A stretch of 64,000 bases of DNA from Paenibacillus sp. UNC451MF (GCF_000686845.1 NZ_JMLS01000008.1:186001-250000); one strand, 5' to 3'. Shown: positions 9,632 to 20,078, counted from the stretch's first letter. Notes: generated by a model from the sequence alone, not told the origin. Made by a program: numbers and translations.

Positions 9632-10819
9632 ATGCAGGCAAGATTGGTATTGGAAGACGGTACGATTTTTACCGGTAAAGCATTTGGTAGTGAAGGCGAA
9701 TCGACAGGTGAGGTCGTTTTTAATACAGGGATTACAGGATATCAAGAGGTTCTTTCGGACCCATCATATTGCGGACAAATCGTAACGATGACTTATCCGC
9801 TTATCGGAAACTACGGGATTACACGGGATGATTTCGAGTCCATTCGCCCGTTCGTTCACGGCTTTGTTGTGCGCGAGCATGAAACAGTTCCAAGTAACTG
9901 GAGAGCAGAGTACTCGGTTGACAGCTTGCTGAAGGAGTACGGCATTCTTGGAATCAGCGGTGTAGATACACGGATGCTGACTCGTCTTATCCGCCACCAC
10001 GGGGTAATGAAAGGCTTGCTTACAACTTCCAATAAATCGGCTGCCGAGCTGCTGGAGCAATTGAAGGCAACTCCGCTGATGACAGATCAAGTAGCTCGTG
10101 TTTCAACGAAGAGCGTATTCGGCTGCCCAGGCTCCAAAGAGCGCGTTGTAGTTGTTGATTTCGGTGCGAAAAGCGGGATTATTCGCGATCTGACGAGCCG
10201 CGGCTGCGACGTAGTTGTAGTACCTCAAGACGCTACAGCGGATCAAATCCGTCGCTTGGCTCCAGACGGCATTATGCTGTCCAACGGCCCTGGGGACCCG
10301 AAAGATGTGCCACATGCTGCAAAAATGATTTCCGAAATTCTCGGAGAGTTCCCTATCTTCGGAATTTGCTTGGGACACCAACTGCTTGCACTTGCGTGTG
10401 GTGCAGATACAGAAAAGCTTAAGTTCGGTCACCGCGGTGGTAACCACCCTGTAAAAGATCTTAAGACTAACCGCTGCTACATTACATCACAAAACCACGG
10501 TTATACGGTTAAAGAAGAGTCCATCGCTAACACAGAGTTGGAAGTTACACATATTAACAACAATGACCACACTATCGAAGGCTTAAAACATAAGAAGCAT
10601 GCGGCGTTCTCGGTGCAATACCATCCGGAAGCGGCACCGGGTCCTTACGACTCCAGCTACTTGTTCGATGACTTCGTTCAAATGATTCGTGACTTCAAAA
10701 CATCGAAGCCGCAATTGCCAAGACAAGCGCAAATTTCGGCAGCTTCCAAGCTTGGCGCTCAACCTGCGGGCTCCGCTGCCCCTGCATCGAAAGGAGAATT
10801 GCACTATGCCAAAAAATAA
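9632..10819 (+). CDS. carA: Carbamoyl-phosphate synthase, small (glutaminase) subunit
   Basis: A 395-aa subunit that hydrolyses glutamine and supplies ammonia to CarB. The N-terminal domain starts [15 protein letters not shown]. The class I glutamine amidotransferase domain has the nucleophile in [10 protein letters not shown] and the His/Glu pair in QYHPEA. The ATG at 9632 is 9 nt from GAAGGAG; an in-frame TTG at 9623 touches the ribosome site and is unlikely. The C-terminus is Ala/Ser-rich. It overlaps carB by 14 bp. Bacillus calls this pyrAA. Confidence 0.95.
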   Translation: MQARLVLEDGTIFTGKAFGSEGESTGEVVFNTGITGYQEVLSDPSYCGQIVTMTYPLIGNYGITRDDFESIRPFVHGFVVREHETVPSNWRAEYSVDSLLKEYGILGISGVDTRMLTRLIRHHGVMKGLLTTSNKSAAELLEQLKATPLMTDQVARVSTKSVFGCPGSKERVVVVDFGAKSGIIRDLTSRGCDVVVVPQDATADQIRRLAPDGIMLSNGPGDPKDVPHAAKMISEILGEFPIFGICLGHQLLALACGADTEKLKFGHRGGNHPVKDLKTNRCYITSQNHGYTVKEESIANTELEVTHINNNDHTIEGLKHKKHAAFSVQYHPEAAPGPYDSSYLFDDFVQMIRDFKTSKPQLPRQAQISAASKLGAQPAGSAAPASKGELHYAKK

Positions 10820-13800
10820 TAGCTTGAAAAAAATACTCGTTATCGGTTCAGGTCCAATCGTTATCGGTCAAGCGGCTGAGTTTGACTATGCTGGTACACA
10901 GGCTTGCCAGGCCTTGAAAGAAGAAGGAATGGAGGTCGTATTGATCAACAGCAACCCGGCTACGATCATGACCGACACAAATATGGCGGATAAAGTGTAT
11001 ATCGAGCCAATTACACTTGATTTCGTAACACAAATTATTCGTCAAGAACGTCCTGATGGTTTGCTGCCTACGCTTGGCGGCCAAACAGGCTTGAACATGG
11101 CGGTTGAGTTAGCGCGTGCAGGAGTATTGGAACGCGAAAATGTGAAACTGCTTGGTACGCAATTGACTGCAATCGAGAAAGCGGAAGACCGTGACTTGTT
11201 CCGTGACTTGATGAGAGAGCTGGAGCAGCCGGTTCCGGACAGCACGATCGTTACTACGATTCAAGAGGCTGTTGACTTTGCTAATGAGATCGGTTATCCG
11301 ATTATCGTACGTCCTGCTTACACATTGGGTGGTACTGGCGGCGGTATCTGCGCAAACGAAGAGGAACTGCTGGAGACAGTAGCGTCCGGTATTCGTTACA
11401 GCCCAATCGGGCAGTGCTTGATCGAGAAGAGCATTGCAGGCATGAAAGAAGTCGAGTATGAGGTTATGCGTGATGCCAACGATAACTGTATCGTTGTTTG
11501 TAACATGGAAAACTTCGATCCGGTTGGCGTTCACACAGGAGACAGTATCGTTGTGGCACCTAGCCAAACGTTGTCCGACCGTGAATACCAAATGCTTCGT
11601 TCCGCTTCACTCAAAATTATTCGCGCCTTGAACATCGAGGGCGGATGTAACGTACAATTTGCGCTGGATCCATTCAGCTACCAATACTACGTCATTGAAG
11701 TTAACCCTCGTGTAAGCCGCTCTTCGGCTCTGGCTTCCAAAGCAACTGGTTATCCAATTGCTAAAATGGCTGCTAAAATCGCTATCGGTTACACATTGGA
11801 TGAAATCATTAACCCGGTTACAGGCCAAACCTACGCTTGCTTTGAGCCTACACTGGATTACATCGTATCGAAAATTCCTCGCTGGCCTTTCGATAAATTT
11901 ACTGCGGCGAACCGTAAGCTGGGTACGCAAATGAAAGCTACCGGAGAAGTTATGGCCATTGGCCGTACGTTCGAGGAATCGATCCATAAAGCGATCCGCT
12001 CGCTTGAAATCGGTGTTCACCGCCTGTACTTAAAAGAAACGGACTTATTAGATAAAGAAACGCTGGAAGCGCGTCTGATCAAACCGGATGACGAGCGCAT
12101 GTTCTTAATCGCAGAAGCATACCGCCGCGGTTATACACTTCAGCAAATTCAAGATTTGACTAAGATTGACTGGTGGTTCCTTAGCAAGCTCGAAGGACTT
12201 ATTCAATTCGAAGAGCAGCTGGCTCAACCTGAATTGACGCAAGAGCTGCTGTACGAAGCGAAGCGCAAAGGCTTCACAGATCGTGCCATTGCTGAAGTTC
12301 GCCGTAATGCGGATAAAGGATTAAACTTCACACAGGAAGCGGACATTCGCTCTTATCGCCTGAGCTTGAACCTGAAGCCGGTCTACAAAATGGTTGACAC
12401 TTGCGCAGCTGAGTTTGAAGCTACGACTCCTTACTACTACTCGACTTATGAGACAGAAGATGAAGTGAAAGAAACAACTAAGGAAAAAGTAGTTGTTCTA
12501 GGCTCTGGTCCTATCCGTATCGGACAAGGTATCGAGTTTGACTACTCGACAGTACATGCGGTATGGGCAATTCAGGCTGCTGGCTATGAAGCTGTCATTA
12601 TTAATAACAATCCTGAGACGGTTTCGACAGACTTTAATACATCCGACCGTCTGTACTTCGAGCCTCTGTTCTTCGAAGATGTCATGAACGTAATCGAGCG
12701 TGAAAAGCCGATCGGCGTTATCGTTCAATTCGGTGGACAAACTGCTATCAACTTGGCTGCTCCTTTGGCTAAAGCGGGCGTAAAAATCTTAGGAACCGAT
12801 CTGGAAAACATCGATGCTGCCGAAGACCGCAAAAAGTTCGAAGCCCTTCTTCGCGGCTTGGACATTGCACAACCTCCTGGCGGTACTGTAACTTCGGTAG
12901 ACCAAGCAGTAGGCATGGCTTCCAAGTTCGGTTACCCGGTACTCGTTCGTCCGTCCTACGTATTGGGTGGTCGCGCGATGGAAATCGTATATTCCGACGA
13001 AGATTTGCTGAGCTACATGGAATATGCCGTGAAAATCAATCCGGAGCATCCGGTACTGATTGACCGTTATATGCTGGGTAAAGAGGTAGAGGTTGACGCG
13101 ATCTGCGATAAGGAAACCGTATTGATCCCAGGCATTATGGAGCATGTTGAGCGAGCAGGCGTTCACTCCGGCGACTCCATAGCAGTATATCCGCCGCAAA
13201 CGATCTCTGAAGAGATCAAGCAGCAAATTATCGACATCACGACTAAAATTGCTAGAGGGCTTGAAGTAGTAGGTCTGGTTAACATCCAGTTCGTCATTTA
13301 TCAAGACCAAGCTTATGTAATTGAAGTGAATCCGCGTTCTTCCAGAACGGTTCCTTTCTTGAGTAAAGTAACAAAAATTCCGATGGCTAACTTGGCAACA
13401 CGCCTTATCATGGGTGAGAAGCTTGCTGATCTTGGTTACGAAACCGGATTGTGGCCTGAAGACGATTATGTATCTGTCAAAGTTCCTGTATTCTCATTTG
13501 CTAAACTACGCCGTGTAGATACGACGCTGGGACCTGAAATGAAGTCCACAGGTGAAGTTATGGGACGCGATCATACATTCGCAAAAGCTCTTTATAAAGG
13601 TTTGATTGGCTCCGGAATGAAAATTCCGCCGACAGGCGCAATCATTGCTACTGTAGCCGATAAAGATAAAGAGGAAGCAATTGAGATTTTGACTGGCTTC
13701 TATAATCTTGGCTATAAAATCGTCGCTACAGGCGGAACAGCTAAGGCTCTTGAAGAAGCAGGTCTGCATGTAACACATGTGAACAAGCTGAGCGAAGGTT

Positions 13801-14021
13801 CTCCAAACATTCTCGATTTGATTCGCAACGGTGAAGCCCACTTTGTCGTCAATACATTGACTAAAGGTAAAACGCCTGAGCGTGACGGATTCCGTATCCG
13901 CCGTGAAGCTGTTGAGAACGGAGTTGTCTGCATGACTTCACTCGATACGGTAAGAGCATTGTGGCATATGCTTGAAGCGATTAACTTCCAATCGAGACCG
14001 ATGCCTGCTCACCACGCATAA
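10806..14021 (+). CDS. carB: Carbamoyl-phosphate synthase, large subunit
   Basis: A 1071-aa enzyme, the usual length for the family. It has two homologous ATP-grasp halves, each starting with a glycine-rich nucleotide segment ([19 protein letters not shown] near residue 10, and a second copy [16 protein letters not shown] near residue 562), and a C-terminal MGS-like allosteric domain after about residue 940. The ATG at 10806 is preceded by AAAGGAG inside the end of carA; longer in-frame extensions overlap carA and are rejected. The product feeds pyrB and possibly arginine synthesis. Confidence 0.97.
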   Translation: MPKNNSLKKILVIGSGPIVIGQAAEFDYAGTQACQALKEEGMEVVLINSNPATIMTDTNMADKVYIEPITLDFVTQIIRQERPDGLLPTLGGQTGLNMAVELARAGVLERENVKLLGTQLTAIEKAEDRDLFRDLMRELEQPVPDSTIVTTIQEAVDFANEIGYPIIVRPAYTLGGTGGGICANEEELLETVASGIRYSPIGQCLIEKSIAGMKEVEYEVMRDANDNCIVVCNMENFDPVGVHTGDSIVVAPSQTLSDREYQMLRSASLKIIRALNIEGGCNVQFALDPFSYQYYVIEVNPRVSRSSALASKATGYPIAKMAAKIAIGYTLDEIINPVTGQTYACFEPTLDYIVSKIPRWPFDKFTAANRKLGTQMKATGEVMAIGRTFEESIHKAIRSLEIGVHRLYLKETDLLDKETLEARLIKPDDERMFLIAEAYRRGYTLQQIQDLTKIDWWFLSKLEGLIQFEEQLAQPELTQELLYEAKRKGFTDRAIAEVRRNADKGLNFTQEADIRSYRLSLNLKPVYKMVDTCAAEFEATTPYYYSTYETEDEVKETTKEKVVVLGSGPIRIGQGIEFDYSTVHAVWAIQAAGYEAVIINNNPETVSTDFNTSDRLYFEPLFFEDVMNVIEREKPIGVIVQFGGQTAINLAAPLAKAGVKILGTDLENIDAAEDRKKFEALLRGLDIAQPPGGTVTSVDQAVGMASKFGYPVLVRPSYVLGGRAMEIVYSDEDLLSYMEYAVKINPEHPVLIDRYMLGKEVEVDAICDKETVLIPGIMEHVERAGVHSGDSIAVYPPQTISEEIKQQIIDITTKIARGLEVVGLVNIQFVIYQDQAYVIEVNPRSSRTVPFLSKVTKIPMANLATRLIMGEKLADLGYETGLWPEDDYVSVKVPVFSFAKLRRVDTTLGPEMKSTGEVMGRDHTFAKALYKGLIGSGMKIPPTGAIIATVADKDKEEAIEILTGFYNLGYKIVATGGTAKALEEAGLHVTHVNKLSEGSPNILDLIRNGEAHFVVNTLTKGKTPERDGFRIRREAVENGVVCMTSLDTVRALWHMLEAINFQSRPMPAHHA

Positions 14022-14034
14022 TAGATAACTAAAT

Positions 14035-14080
14035 GATTAGCACAGTGGCCCGGGCGACATAGCGGGATGCTGTGCTAATC
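14035..14080 (+). other. Hairpin in the carB-pyrF junction
   Basis: GATTAGCACAG (14035-14045) is perfectly complementary to CTGTGCTAATC (14070-14080) with a 24-nt loop. No T-run follows, so it is not a normal terminator. It may stabilise or process the pyr mRNA. It occupies the position where pyrK-pyrD lie in Bacillus. Confidence 0.6.
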
Positions 14081-14129
14081 CCTTGATTAGGTGTTCACAG
14101 GCGCCAAAACCAATAGGGAGGCAAATGAC

Positions 14130-14855
14130 GTGCCAGTACAAACGAATGTAGCGGAAAGAATTATGGTAGCGCTGGATTATCCTGGCGCGGCTGAAGCTCG
14201 GCAGCTGATCGAAGCTTTAAAAGGTATTCCATGTTATATGAAAGTGGGAATGCAGCTGTTTTATAGTGCAGGACCACAATTTGTAGCAAGCTTGAAGGAG
14301 CAGGGCTACAAAGTGTTTTTAGATGTAAAAATGCACGATATTCCTAATACGGTTAAAGGTGGATCCGAGAGTGTGACTCGCCTTGGAGTTGATATGTTCA
14401 ACGTCCATGCTGCAGGAGGCAAACAAATGATGGAGGCGGCACTTGAGGGCGTGGATAAAGCGCTCAATGGTGGCACTAGCAAACCTATCGTCATCGGTGT
14501 AACCCAACTGACAAGCACCAGTCTAGCAGTGATGAACGAAGAGATTGGTATAGCGGGCAGCGTAGAAGAAGCCGTTATTCGTTATGCTCAACTGGCTCAA
14601 AGTGCAGGTTTGCATGGGGTTGTTGCTTCGCCGCTAGAAGTTACGAGGATTAAAGAGGCCTGCGGTACCGAATTCGTTACTGTGACTCCGGGCATTCGTC
14701 CTGCTGGAGCTGCTATAGGCGATCAATCGCGCGTAATGACTCCTGCAGAAGCTTTTGCACAAGGAACGGACTTCGTAGTTATTGGACGTCCGATAACAGC
14801 AGCAGAGGATCCTAGGAGCGCTCTGGAAGCGATCATTCAATCCGTTAGTCAATAG
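14130..14855 (+). CDS. pyrF: Orotidine 5'-phosphate decarboxylase
   Basis: A 241-aa TIM-barrel enzyme that decarboxylates OMP to UMP. The catalytic Asp-Lys-x-x-Asp array is in FLDVKMHDIPNTV near residue 60, and phosphate binding is in VTPGIRP and the late VIGRPI segment. The GTG at 14130 is chosen because GGGAGG lies 9 nt upstream; the longer reading frame from 14091 has no ribosome site. Confidence 0.95.
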   Translation: MPVQTNVAERIMVALDYPGAAEARQLIEALKGIPCYMKVGMQLFYSAGPQFVASLKEQGYKVFLDVKMHDIPNTVKGGSESVTRLGVDMFNVHAAGGKQMMEAALEGVDKALNGGTSKPIVIGVTQLTSTSLAVMNEEIGIAGSVEEAVIRYAQLAQSAGLHGVVASPLEVTRIKEACGTEFVTVTPGIRPAGAAIGDQSRVMTPAEAFAQGTDFVVIGRPITAAEDPRSALEAIIQSVSQ

Positions 14856-14897
14856 CAATCATTTCAACAAAACGCTAATAAAGGAGACTTGCCATAT

Positions 14898-15560
14898 ATG
14901 AGTACAAATACGATTAGAACCAATACATTATTAGCAGAACAGATAGCAGATGCTCTTCTCCGTATAAAAGCCGTTACCCTTCGTCCAAACCAGCCTTTCA
15001 CTTGGGCTTCCGGTATGAAATCACCTATTTATTGCGACAACCGTTTAACGATTTCTTATCCTGAAATTCGTGAGCTGATCGCTGAAGGCTTTATCGCCTT
15101 AATACGTGAGAACTTCCCTGATGTTGAAGTGATCGCTGGAGCAGCGACAGGTGGTATTCCGCATGCGGCTTGGGTAGCTCAAAAGCTGAATCTTCCTATG
15201 GTATACGTTAGGGATAAAGCGAAAGGGCACGGAAAAGAGAATTTGATCGAAGGGGTTATCCGTCCAGGTCAAAAGACAGTCGTTATTGAAGACTTGATCT
15301 CTACCGGAGGCAGCTCGCTGAAAGTGGCACTTGCTGTAAATGAAGCAGGAGCGCATGCTCAGGGTGTGTTGGGGATTTTCTCTTATCAATTTGAAAAAGC
15401 GAATGAGGCGTTTGGAAGCGCAGGTATTCCTTTTGAAACATTGACGAACTATACGACCCTTGTTGATGTAGCGTTAAAACAAGGCAGCATTCAGCAGCAG
15501 GATATCGAACTGTTGAAAGCATGGCGCTTGAACCCAAGCGAATACGGTAAACAATCGTAG
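14898..15560 (+). CDS. pyrE: Orotate phosphoribosyltransferase
   Basis: A 220-aa type I phosphoribosyltransferase that forms OMP from orotate and PRPP. The PRPP motif is VVIEDLISTGGSS near residue 118, and the flexible-loop block is VRDKAKGHGKENLIEG. The ATG at 14898 is 11 nt after AAGGAG; an in-frame TTG at 14889 is too close. It is the last gene of the pyr operon and is followed by a terminator. Confidence 0.96.
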   Translation: MSTNTIRTNTLLAEQIADALLRIKAVTLRPNQPFTWASGMKSPIYCDNRLTISYPEIRELIAEGFIALIRENFPDVEVIAGAATGGIPHAAWVAQKLNLPMVYVRDKAKGHGKENLIEGVIRPGQKTVVIEDLISTGGSSLKVALAVNEAGAHAQGVLGIFSYQFEKANEAFGSAGIPFETLTNYTTLVDVALKQGSIQQQDIELLKAWRLNPSEYGKQS

Positions 15561-15575
15561 TCATAGCATTAGAAG

Positions 15576-15627
15576 TCAACCTTCACCCTTCTTTCTTTAA
15601 GAGAGGAGATTGAAGGTTTTTTGTTGT
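15576..15627 (+). terminator. Terminator of the pyr operon
   Basis: AACCTTCA (15578-15585) pairs with TGAAGGTT (from 15611), with inner CTTCTTTC/GAGAGGAG pairing, followed by TTTTTTGTTGTT. Confidence 0.85.
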
Positions 15628-15647
15628 TGCCATAATACTTGTCAACA

Positions 15648-15676
15648 TTTACAAACCGACGGTTGGTATTTATAAT
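15648..15676 (+). promoter_or_regulatory. Promoter with embedded TetR-like palindrome
   Basis: TTTACA (15648-15653), 17-bp spacer, TATAAT (15671-15676). The spacer contains ACCGACGGTTGGT (15655-15667), an imperfect palindrome (6 pairs with one G-T mismatch) that resembles operators of TetR-family repressors. No TetR gene is nearby. Confidence 0.55.
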
Positions 15677-15730
15677 GAATGGTATAAATAGGAAAGTGGT
15701 TTATTATTAACACATTGAGGGAGGATGGCT

Positions 15731-16519
15731 ATGTTTTCAAGCGACAAGTTGAAAGGTTTTTTATTAGGTACAGCGGTGGCAAGTATAGTACTTCTGTCAA
15801 CATCCGCGTATGCAGGACCGGTTACCCAGACGATTTCAGCAGCCTACAGCAATATTAAGCTTTATGTAAATGGACAGCAAATCATACCAAAGGACTCCGA
15901 TGGTGTTGTTGTAGAGCCTTTTATATACGATGGTACGACGTATTTGCCCGTAAGAGCGGTAGCTGAGGCATTGAAGCAGACGGTGAACTGGGATCAGGCA
16001 TCTAACAGTATTTATATTGGCAGAGCACCCGAAGGAAATCACAAAGCGGAATATTTGTCGGATCAACAAGCTATGGAGCTATTATCCAAATCCAACAGAG
16101 CAATGAAGGTGAGCGGAGGAGGAACCATAGATGGGAAATCTTCCTGTCAATATGAGGCCATACCCAATGATCCATATTTCCGTAGTTATTCCTGTGGATT
16201 TAAGACGAAGAGTGATGTGAAGCAATATTTGGAGGAAGTGTTTACCCCGGCTTTTACAGCAAACTTTATGGAGCAGCTTAAGTTCATTGAGATCAACGGA
16301 AGATTAGCTCAACAGATTGCTGACGGAGGAACGATCTATGATTGGAGCCGTGCAGAAATTCAAGAAAAACAGCAAAAAGGGCTTACGGCAGAGGTTGAAG
16401 TTGCCGTACCTGTGAGCGAGGGATTCGAAGTTCCTGTTGATGGAGACAAGTCAATGATAAGTAAGCTTAATTACGAATATGTCCAAGGTCAAGGCTGGAG
16501 AATGTCTCATGCAAGATAA
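15731..16519 (+). CDS. Secreted protein with copper-amine-oxidase-N-like domain
   Basis: A 262-aa exported protein. A signal peptide (about residues 1-28, cleavage after SAYA) precedes a copper-amine-oxidase N-terminal-like domain: IKLYVNGQQI, then DGTTYLPVRAVAEAL and a VNWDQASNSIYIG end (about residues 38-98). This domain is common in Paenibacillus surface proteins and does not imply oxidase activity. The remaining 150 residues resemble no family I can name; they contain two cysteines spaced for a possible disulfide. The ATG at 15731 fits the GAGGGAGG site better than the ATG 6 bp earlier. Confidence 0.8.
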   Translation: MFSSDKLKGFLLGTAVASIVLLSTSAYAGPVTQTISAAYSNIKLYVNGQQIIPKDSDGVVVEPFIYDGTTYLPVRAVAEALKQTVNWDQASNSIYIGRAPEGNHKAEYLSDQQAMELLSKSNRAMKVSGGGTIDGKSSCQYEAIPNDPYFRSYSCGFKTKSDVKQYLEEVFTPAFTANFMEQLKFIEINGRLAQQIADGGTIYDWSRAEIQEKQQKGLTAEVEVAVPVSEGFEVPVDGDKSMISKLNYEYVQGQGWRMSHAR

Positions 16520-16540
16520 TTGGGTAAGGTCTGGTTAAAA

Positions 16541-16580
16541 TAAAAGCGGCAATGCCCGAAAGGGGCAAAGCCGCTTTTTT
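16541..16580. terminator. Bidirectional terminator
   Basis: AAAAGCGGC pairs with GCCGCTTTT around an inner TGCCCGAAAGGGGCA hairpin. T-runs exist on both strands, so it ends the plus-strand gene and the minus-strand mtn genes. Confidence 0.85.
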
Positions 16581-16586
16581 AAATAT

Positions 16587-17228
16587 TTATTTTTTCAAAA
16601 GCTCCCAACGATACACATATTCGAATAAATATTCGAATGCCTCTAGATTGCGCTTAGCCTCAAAAGCGTTAGCTCCCCAAGCATAAATCCCGTGCTTGCG
16701 CAGCATAATCCCTGGTACCCGAGGGACGATAGCATCTTGAACCAATTCTGCAATTTTAGGAATGTCTGCATAGTTCGGAAGGATAGGGACTTCAATCTTT
16801 GCGTCTTCCTCCCATATGTTGAACGCCTTGATCAGCTCCACGCCTTCTACAGGAATGGATTTGCGTTCCCAGAACAGCTCGGATACCAAGTTATTGAACA
16901 CGGTATGGACGTGAAAAATAGCTCCGCAGCCGGTTGCTTTGTAGATTTCGCAATGGATCAGAGTTTCAGCGGAAGGCTTAAGACCTGTCGCATCGGTTGG
17001 CTGTCCTTTTTCATTTACCAGCAGAAAGTCTGACGGTGTATTGACGGACTTATCTTTGCCACTCGCTGTGATAGCAAAAGTAAACTGGTCCGGCGTAAAG
17101 TCGCCTACACGGATGGACAGGTTGCCGCTAGTTGCAGGAAACCAGCCTTTAGCCGCCAAAATCGTTTTAACTTCTTTCAGCTCGGCAAATGCCTGCTGCT
17201 TTTCTTCCAATTTCAAGGTAGCGCTCAC
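16587..17228 (-). CDS. mtnB: Methylthioribulose-1-phosphate dehydratase
   Basis: A 213-aa class II aldolase-fold zinc enzyme of methionine salvage, converting methylthioribulose-1-P to diketo-methylthiopentyl-1-P. Key blocks are FPATSGNLSIR near residue 30, KPSAETLIHCEIYK, and the zinc site HVHT near 102. The start overlaps the mtnX stop by 4 bp. It is the last gene of the minus-strand pro-mtn run. Confidence 0.95.
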   Translation of the reverse strand: MSATLKLEEKQQAFAELKEVKTILAAKGWFPATSGNLSIRVGDFTPDQFTFAITASGKDKSVNTPSDFLLVNEKGQPTDATGLKPSAETLIHCEIYKATGCGAIFHVHTVFNNLVSELFWERKSIPVEGVELIKAFNIWEEDAKIEVPILPNYADIPKIAELVQDAIVPRVPGIMLRKHGIYAWGANAFEAKRNLEAFEYLFEYVYRWELLKK

Positions 17229-17887
17229 TTTACTTTCAACTCCTCAAGCTGCTTAATAATGTCGTGAAAGTCGTTAAATGCGTAATAGTTCAGACCGAGG
17301 TCTCTGCACAAATCTACAAGAATGGAACGTGCAAATACGGTGTCGACCAGTTTGGCGCCTTCAAAGTCGGTAACGCTATCTCCGATCAGAACACGGTGGT
17401 ACTTGTCCGAAGAGTATCCGCGGATGATCGCTGTTTTACACATTCCGCAATCATTGTGACATTGATCATCGCAGGAATGGGGCCATAAAATCTCGATATG
17501 GCTTCCGCTAAAATCGCTGCCATTGCAATAAATATGATCGGTTGGAATGGAGAAAGCGGATAGGACCGGATAAACAAAAAAGTCGATTCCTCCACTTGTT
17601 ACGAAAAATTCGATGTCATTCTGTTTGCAGTGTTCAAGCAGTTCCTTAAATCCAGGTCGTATGACGACATTATTAATGGCGTAATCAACAACCTCCTGTT
17701 TACGAGAGGTCGGTAACAATGCGAACATCTTGCCAACACCTTCGCGAATCGAGATGGACTTCGAGAGAACTTGCTCTACAAGTTGATCCCAACCTGGCGG
17801 CTGAAAATGCTTCATGATGGCGACGATATTGTCGTTAACGGTGATGGTGCCGTCAAAATCGCAAAAGATGACTGTTTTCTTACTCAT
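17225..17887 (-). CDS. mtnX: 2-Hydroxy-3-keto-5-methylthiopentenyl-1-phosphate phosphatase
   Basis: A 220-aa HAD phosphatase. The nucleophile motif is FCDFDGTIT (residues 8-16), motif II is FVTSGG, and motif III is IGDSVTDFEGAK. It removes phosphate from the product of MtnW. The start overlaps the mtnW stop by 4 bp and the stop overlaps mtnB. In Bacillus, MtnW and MtnX replace the bifunctional MtnC of other bacteria. Confidence 0.95.
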   Translation of the reverse strand: MSKKTVIFCDFDGTITVNDNIVAIMKHFQPPGWDQLVEQVLSKSISIREGVGKMFALLPTSRKQEVVDYAINNVVIRPGFKELLEHCKQNDIEFFVTSGGIDFFVYPVLSAFSIPTDHIYCNGSDFSGSHIEILWPHSCDDQCHNDCGMCKTAIIRGYSSDKYHRVLIGDSVTDFEGAKLVDTVFARSILVDLCRDLGLNYYAFNDFHDIIKQLEELKVK

Positions 17888-19158
17888 TCTTTTATCCCCC
17901 AGGCATCTATAGCTGCCTTCAGTTCAGGATGATTCTCAGCATAAGTTCGGAGCGGCACTCCAGCTTGGCAGGCAGCAATGGCTTGACGGAAGGCTTGTCC
18001 TCCGGCAATTGTACCCATAGGATGCCCGTGAATCCCACCGCCCGCGTTAACGATGACTTGCTCGCCGAAATCCTTGAGAATTAAAGGCACGAGACCTGGA
18101 TGAATCCCTGCGGACGGTACTGGGAAGCTGGTCTTTAAGCTCAAAGATCCATTGGCAGAACCATCAGCGCTGTATACGTAATCGGATGCTTGCTGAGTCA
18201 ACAGCACTTCTTTGATGGCCATGTTCTCTTCTCTCGGCATGACGACGGAGCCGTATGGGGAAGGGAACAGTACTAGATCAGCTCCAGCAAGCCGCATCAG
18301 CTTACCTAACAGCACATTGGCCGAAATACCGTAGTGAGGTGACGGATAAAAGGCTCCTGCCATAGCGGGATGGGCCATAATCGGCACATTGATCTCAGGA
18401 TGACGGCTAAGCTCGCTCAGTACATCGAAGCCGTAAGAGAGCACGTTGAACAGCAGCGCATTAGCTCCTGCATTAATGGCTTTACGGGCTTGATCCAGCA
18501 GACTAAAGGTCGGTCCCGTTAAGTTCGTTGCATACAGAAGCTTTTGCCCGGTTTCGCGTTCCGCCTGCTGGGCAGCCTGGATGCAAGCCTCAACCCGTTT
18601 TTCAATCGGCGTTAGCGGGTTTTCGAACAAAATCTCGTCATCCTTTACCAGATCGACGCCGCTTGCAGCCTGCAAGTAAAATTGCTCGCGCAGCGTACTC
18701 AAATCGTGTCCGATGACGGATTTAAAAATACTCATTAATAAAGGACGGTCATGAACACCCAGCAAATCGCGGACGCCATACATGCCGAATTTAGGACCAG
18801 AAAAAGCAGAGAGGAACGATTCAGAGAAGGATAGATCAATCAGCTTTACACGTCCATCCATCGACAGCTTACCGAATACTGTAACGAGCAGGGCAGGGAT
18901 ATCCTGGCTGAAGTTGGCATCCGGATAAGCAATGGAAATATCGGCATAACGCTCTGAGATAGGAGCGTTGGGACCGGGTTCATGTACTTTAACATCGACG
19001 ACTTTGCCGAGGTGACGTTCCATTTCAGCTTTTTTAGCTTCGGGCAAGTCCGTCCAGCTGCCAACTGTAAGGCCGACAGCAATGCCTTGAGCTTTCTTGG
19101 CGAAATCGGCTTTTTCGTCGTAGCAGCGGTATGTTGCAACACAGTATGAATTCAACAC
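17884..19158 (-). CDS. mtnW: RuBisCO-like protein: 2,3-diketo-5-methylthiopentyl-1-phosphate enolase
   Basis: A 424-aa form IV RuBisCO homologue. The metal-binding lysine region LVKDDE is near residue 170, and the phosphate-binding loop GGGIHGHPMGTIAGG is near 375. It enolises diketo-methylthiopentyl-1-P and does not fix CO2. The start is a GTG at 19158 behind AGTAGGTG, 16 bp after the proC stop; the open frame extends 98 codons further upstream but overlaps proC. mtnX and mtnB follow with overlaps. Confidence 0.93.
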   Translation of the reverse strand: MLNSYCVATYRCYDEKADFAKKAQGIAVGLTVGSWTDLPEAKKAEMERHLGKVVDVKVHEPGPNAPISERYADISIAYPDANFSQDIPALLVTVFGKLSMDGRVKLIDLSFSESFLSAFSGPKFGMYGVRDLLGVHDRPLLMSIFKSVIGHDLSTLREQFYLQAASGVDLVKDDEILFENPLTPIEKRVEACIQAAQQAERETGQKLLYATNLTGPTFSLLDQARKAINAGANALLFNVLSYGFDVLSELSRHPEINVPIMAHPAMAGAFYPSPHYGISANVLLGKLMRLAGADLVLFPSPYGSVVMPREENMAIKEVLLTQQASDYVYSADGSANGSLSLKTSFPVPSAGIHPGLVPLILKDFGEQVIVNAGGGIHGHPMGTIAGGQAFRQAIAACQAGVPLRTYAENHPELKAAIDAWGIKE

Positions 19159-19174
19159 AACGGTACACCTACTT

Positions 19175-20041
19175 TTATTTAGATTGAACGGCTGCTGCCT
19201 GGGATGTAATCGCTTCTCCAAGCTCGCCTGCGCGTTCTGCGGCACGCAGAACGGCTTTGGCAACGCCCGTAGAGAAATCGTGCTGATCGAGCGTCTCAAG
19301 CGCGGCTTGAGTAGTTCCGTTTGGTGAAGTGACCTTACGGCGCAAATCAGCCGGTTCTTCTCCAGTGAGCTTAACCATATTGGCAGCCCCGAGAACGGTT
19401 TGTACTGTAAGATCTCTTGCTGCTTCAGGGGACAACCCTCCCCGAATTCCACCTTCGATCATTGCTTCCATCATGTAATAGATGTATGCCGGACCGCTTC
19501 CGGAAACTCCGGTCACAATGTCAAGCTTCGACTCATCGACTACAGAGACGATACCCGTAGAAGCAAACATTTCAACAGCAAGCTGCTGCTGAGCTTTTGA
19601 CACTTGGGAAGAGAAGCTAATTCCCGTTGCCCCAAGTCCAATGGAGCTGGATGTATTGGGCATCGTACGGGCAATCGCTTGACCGGGTGAACCGAGTACG
19701 GCTTCAATAGTTGCTATCGAAAGCCCGGCGATAACGGAAACTAGCAGCTGGGAAGGCTTGAGCAGTGGAGCTAGTGCTTTCAGGCCATCAATTGCATCCT
19801 TCGGCTTGAAAGCGACTACGATAACATCTGCTTCCGTAGTGGCACGATTTTTGTCAGTGCTATCTGTTGCAAAGCTGATTCCATAGCTTTCATGGAGCTT
19901 TTTAAGCCGATCCATATCTTGTCTGTTCATCATAGTAATGCGGGAGGCATCGGCGTCTTTCTGGGAGGTTAACCCGCGAACGATCGCTTCTGCCATAGAG
20001 CCTGCACCTATAAAAGTAATTTTAGCGCTAGTTAATGACAT
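19175..20041 (-). CDS. proC: Pyrroline-5-carboxylate reductase
   Basis: A 288-aa enzyme that reduces pyrroline-5-carboxylate to proline. The Rossmann motif is ITFIGAGSMAEAIVRGL at the N-terminus. The C-terminal signature begins VSGSGPAYIYYMMEAM near residue 175 and continues with TVLGAA and SPNGTT. AAGGAG precedes the ATG. It lies 37 bp after proA, so the full glutamate-to-proline route is in one run. Confidence 0.95.
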   Translation of the reverse strand: MSLTSAKITFIGAGSMAEAIVRGLTSQKDADASRITMMNRQDMDRLKKLHESYGISFATDSTDKNRATTEADVIVVAFKPKDAIDGLKALAPLLKPSQLLVSVIAGLSIATIEAVLGSPGQAIARTMPNTSSSIGLGATGISFSSQVSKAQQQLAVEMFASTGIVSVVDESKLDIVTGVSGSGPAYIYYMMEAMIEGGIRGGLSPEAARDLTVQTVLGAANMVKLTGEEPADLRRKVTSPNGTTQAALETLDQHDFSTGVAKAVLRAAERAGELGEAITSQAAAVQSK

Positions 20042-20078
20042 AGTGGAAGTCTCCTTCTGTTAAGGAAGTTTGTTATAA

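Noticed and set aside
10689-10805. N-terminal extension of carB
   Set aside because: It overlaps carA in another frame; the ATG at 10806 has AAAGGAG and gives the family length.
19159-19452. N-terminal extension of mtnW by 98 codons
   Set aside because: It overlaps proC and has no homology to RuBisCO-like proteins; the GTG at 19158 has AGGTG.
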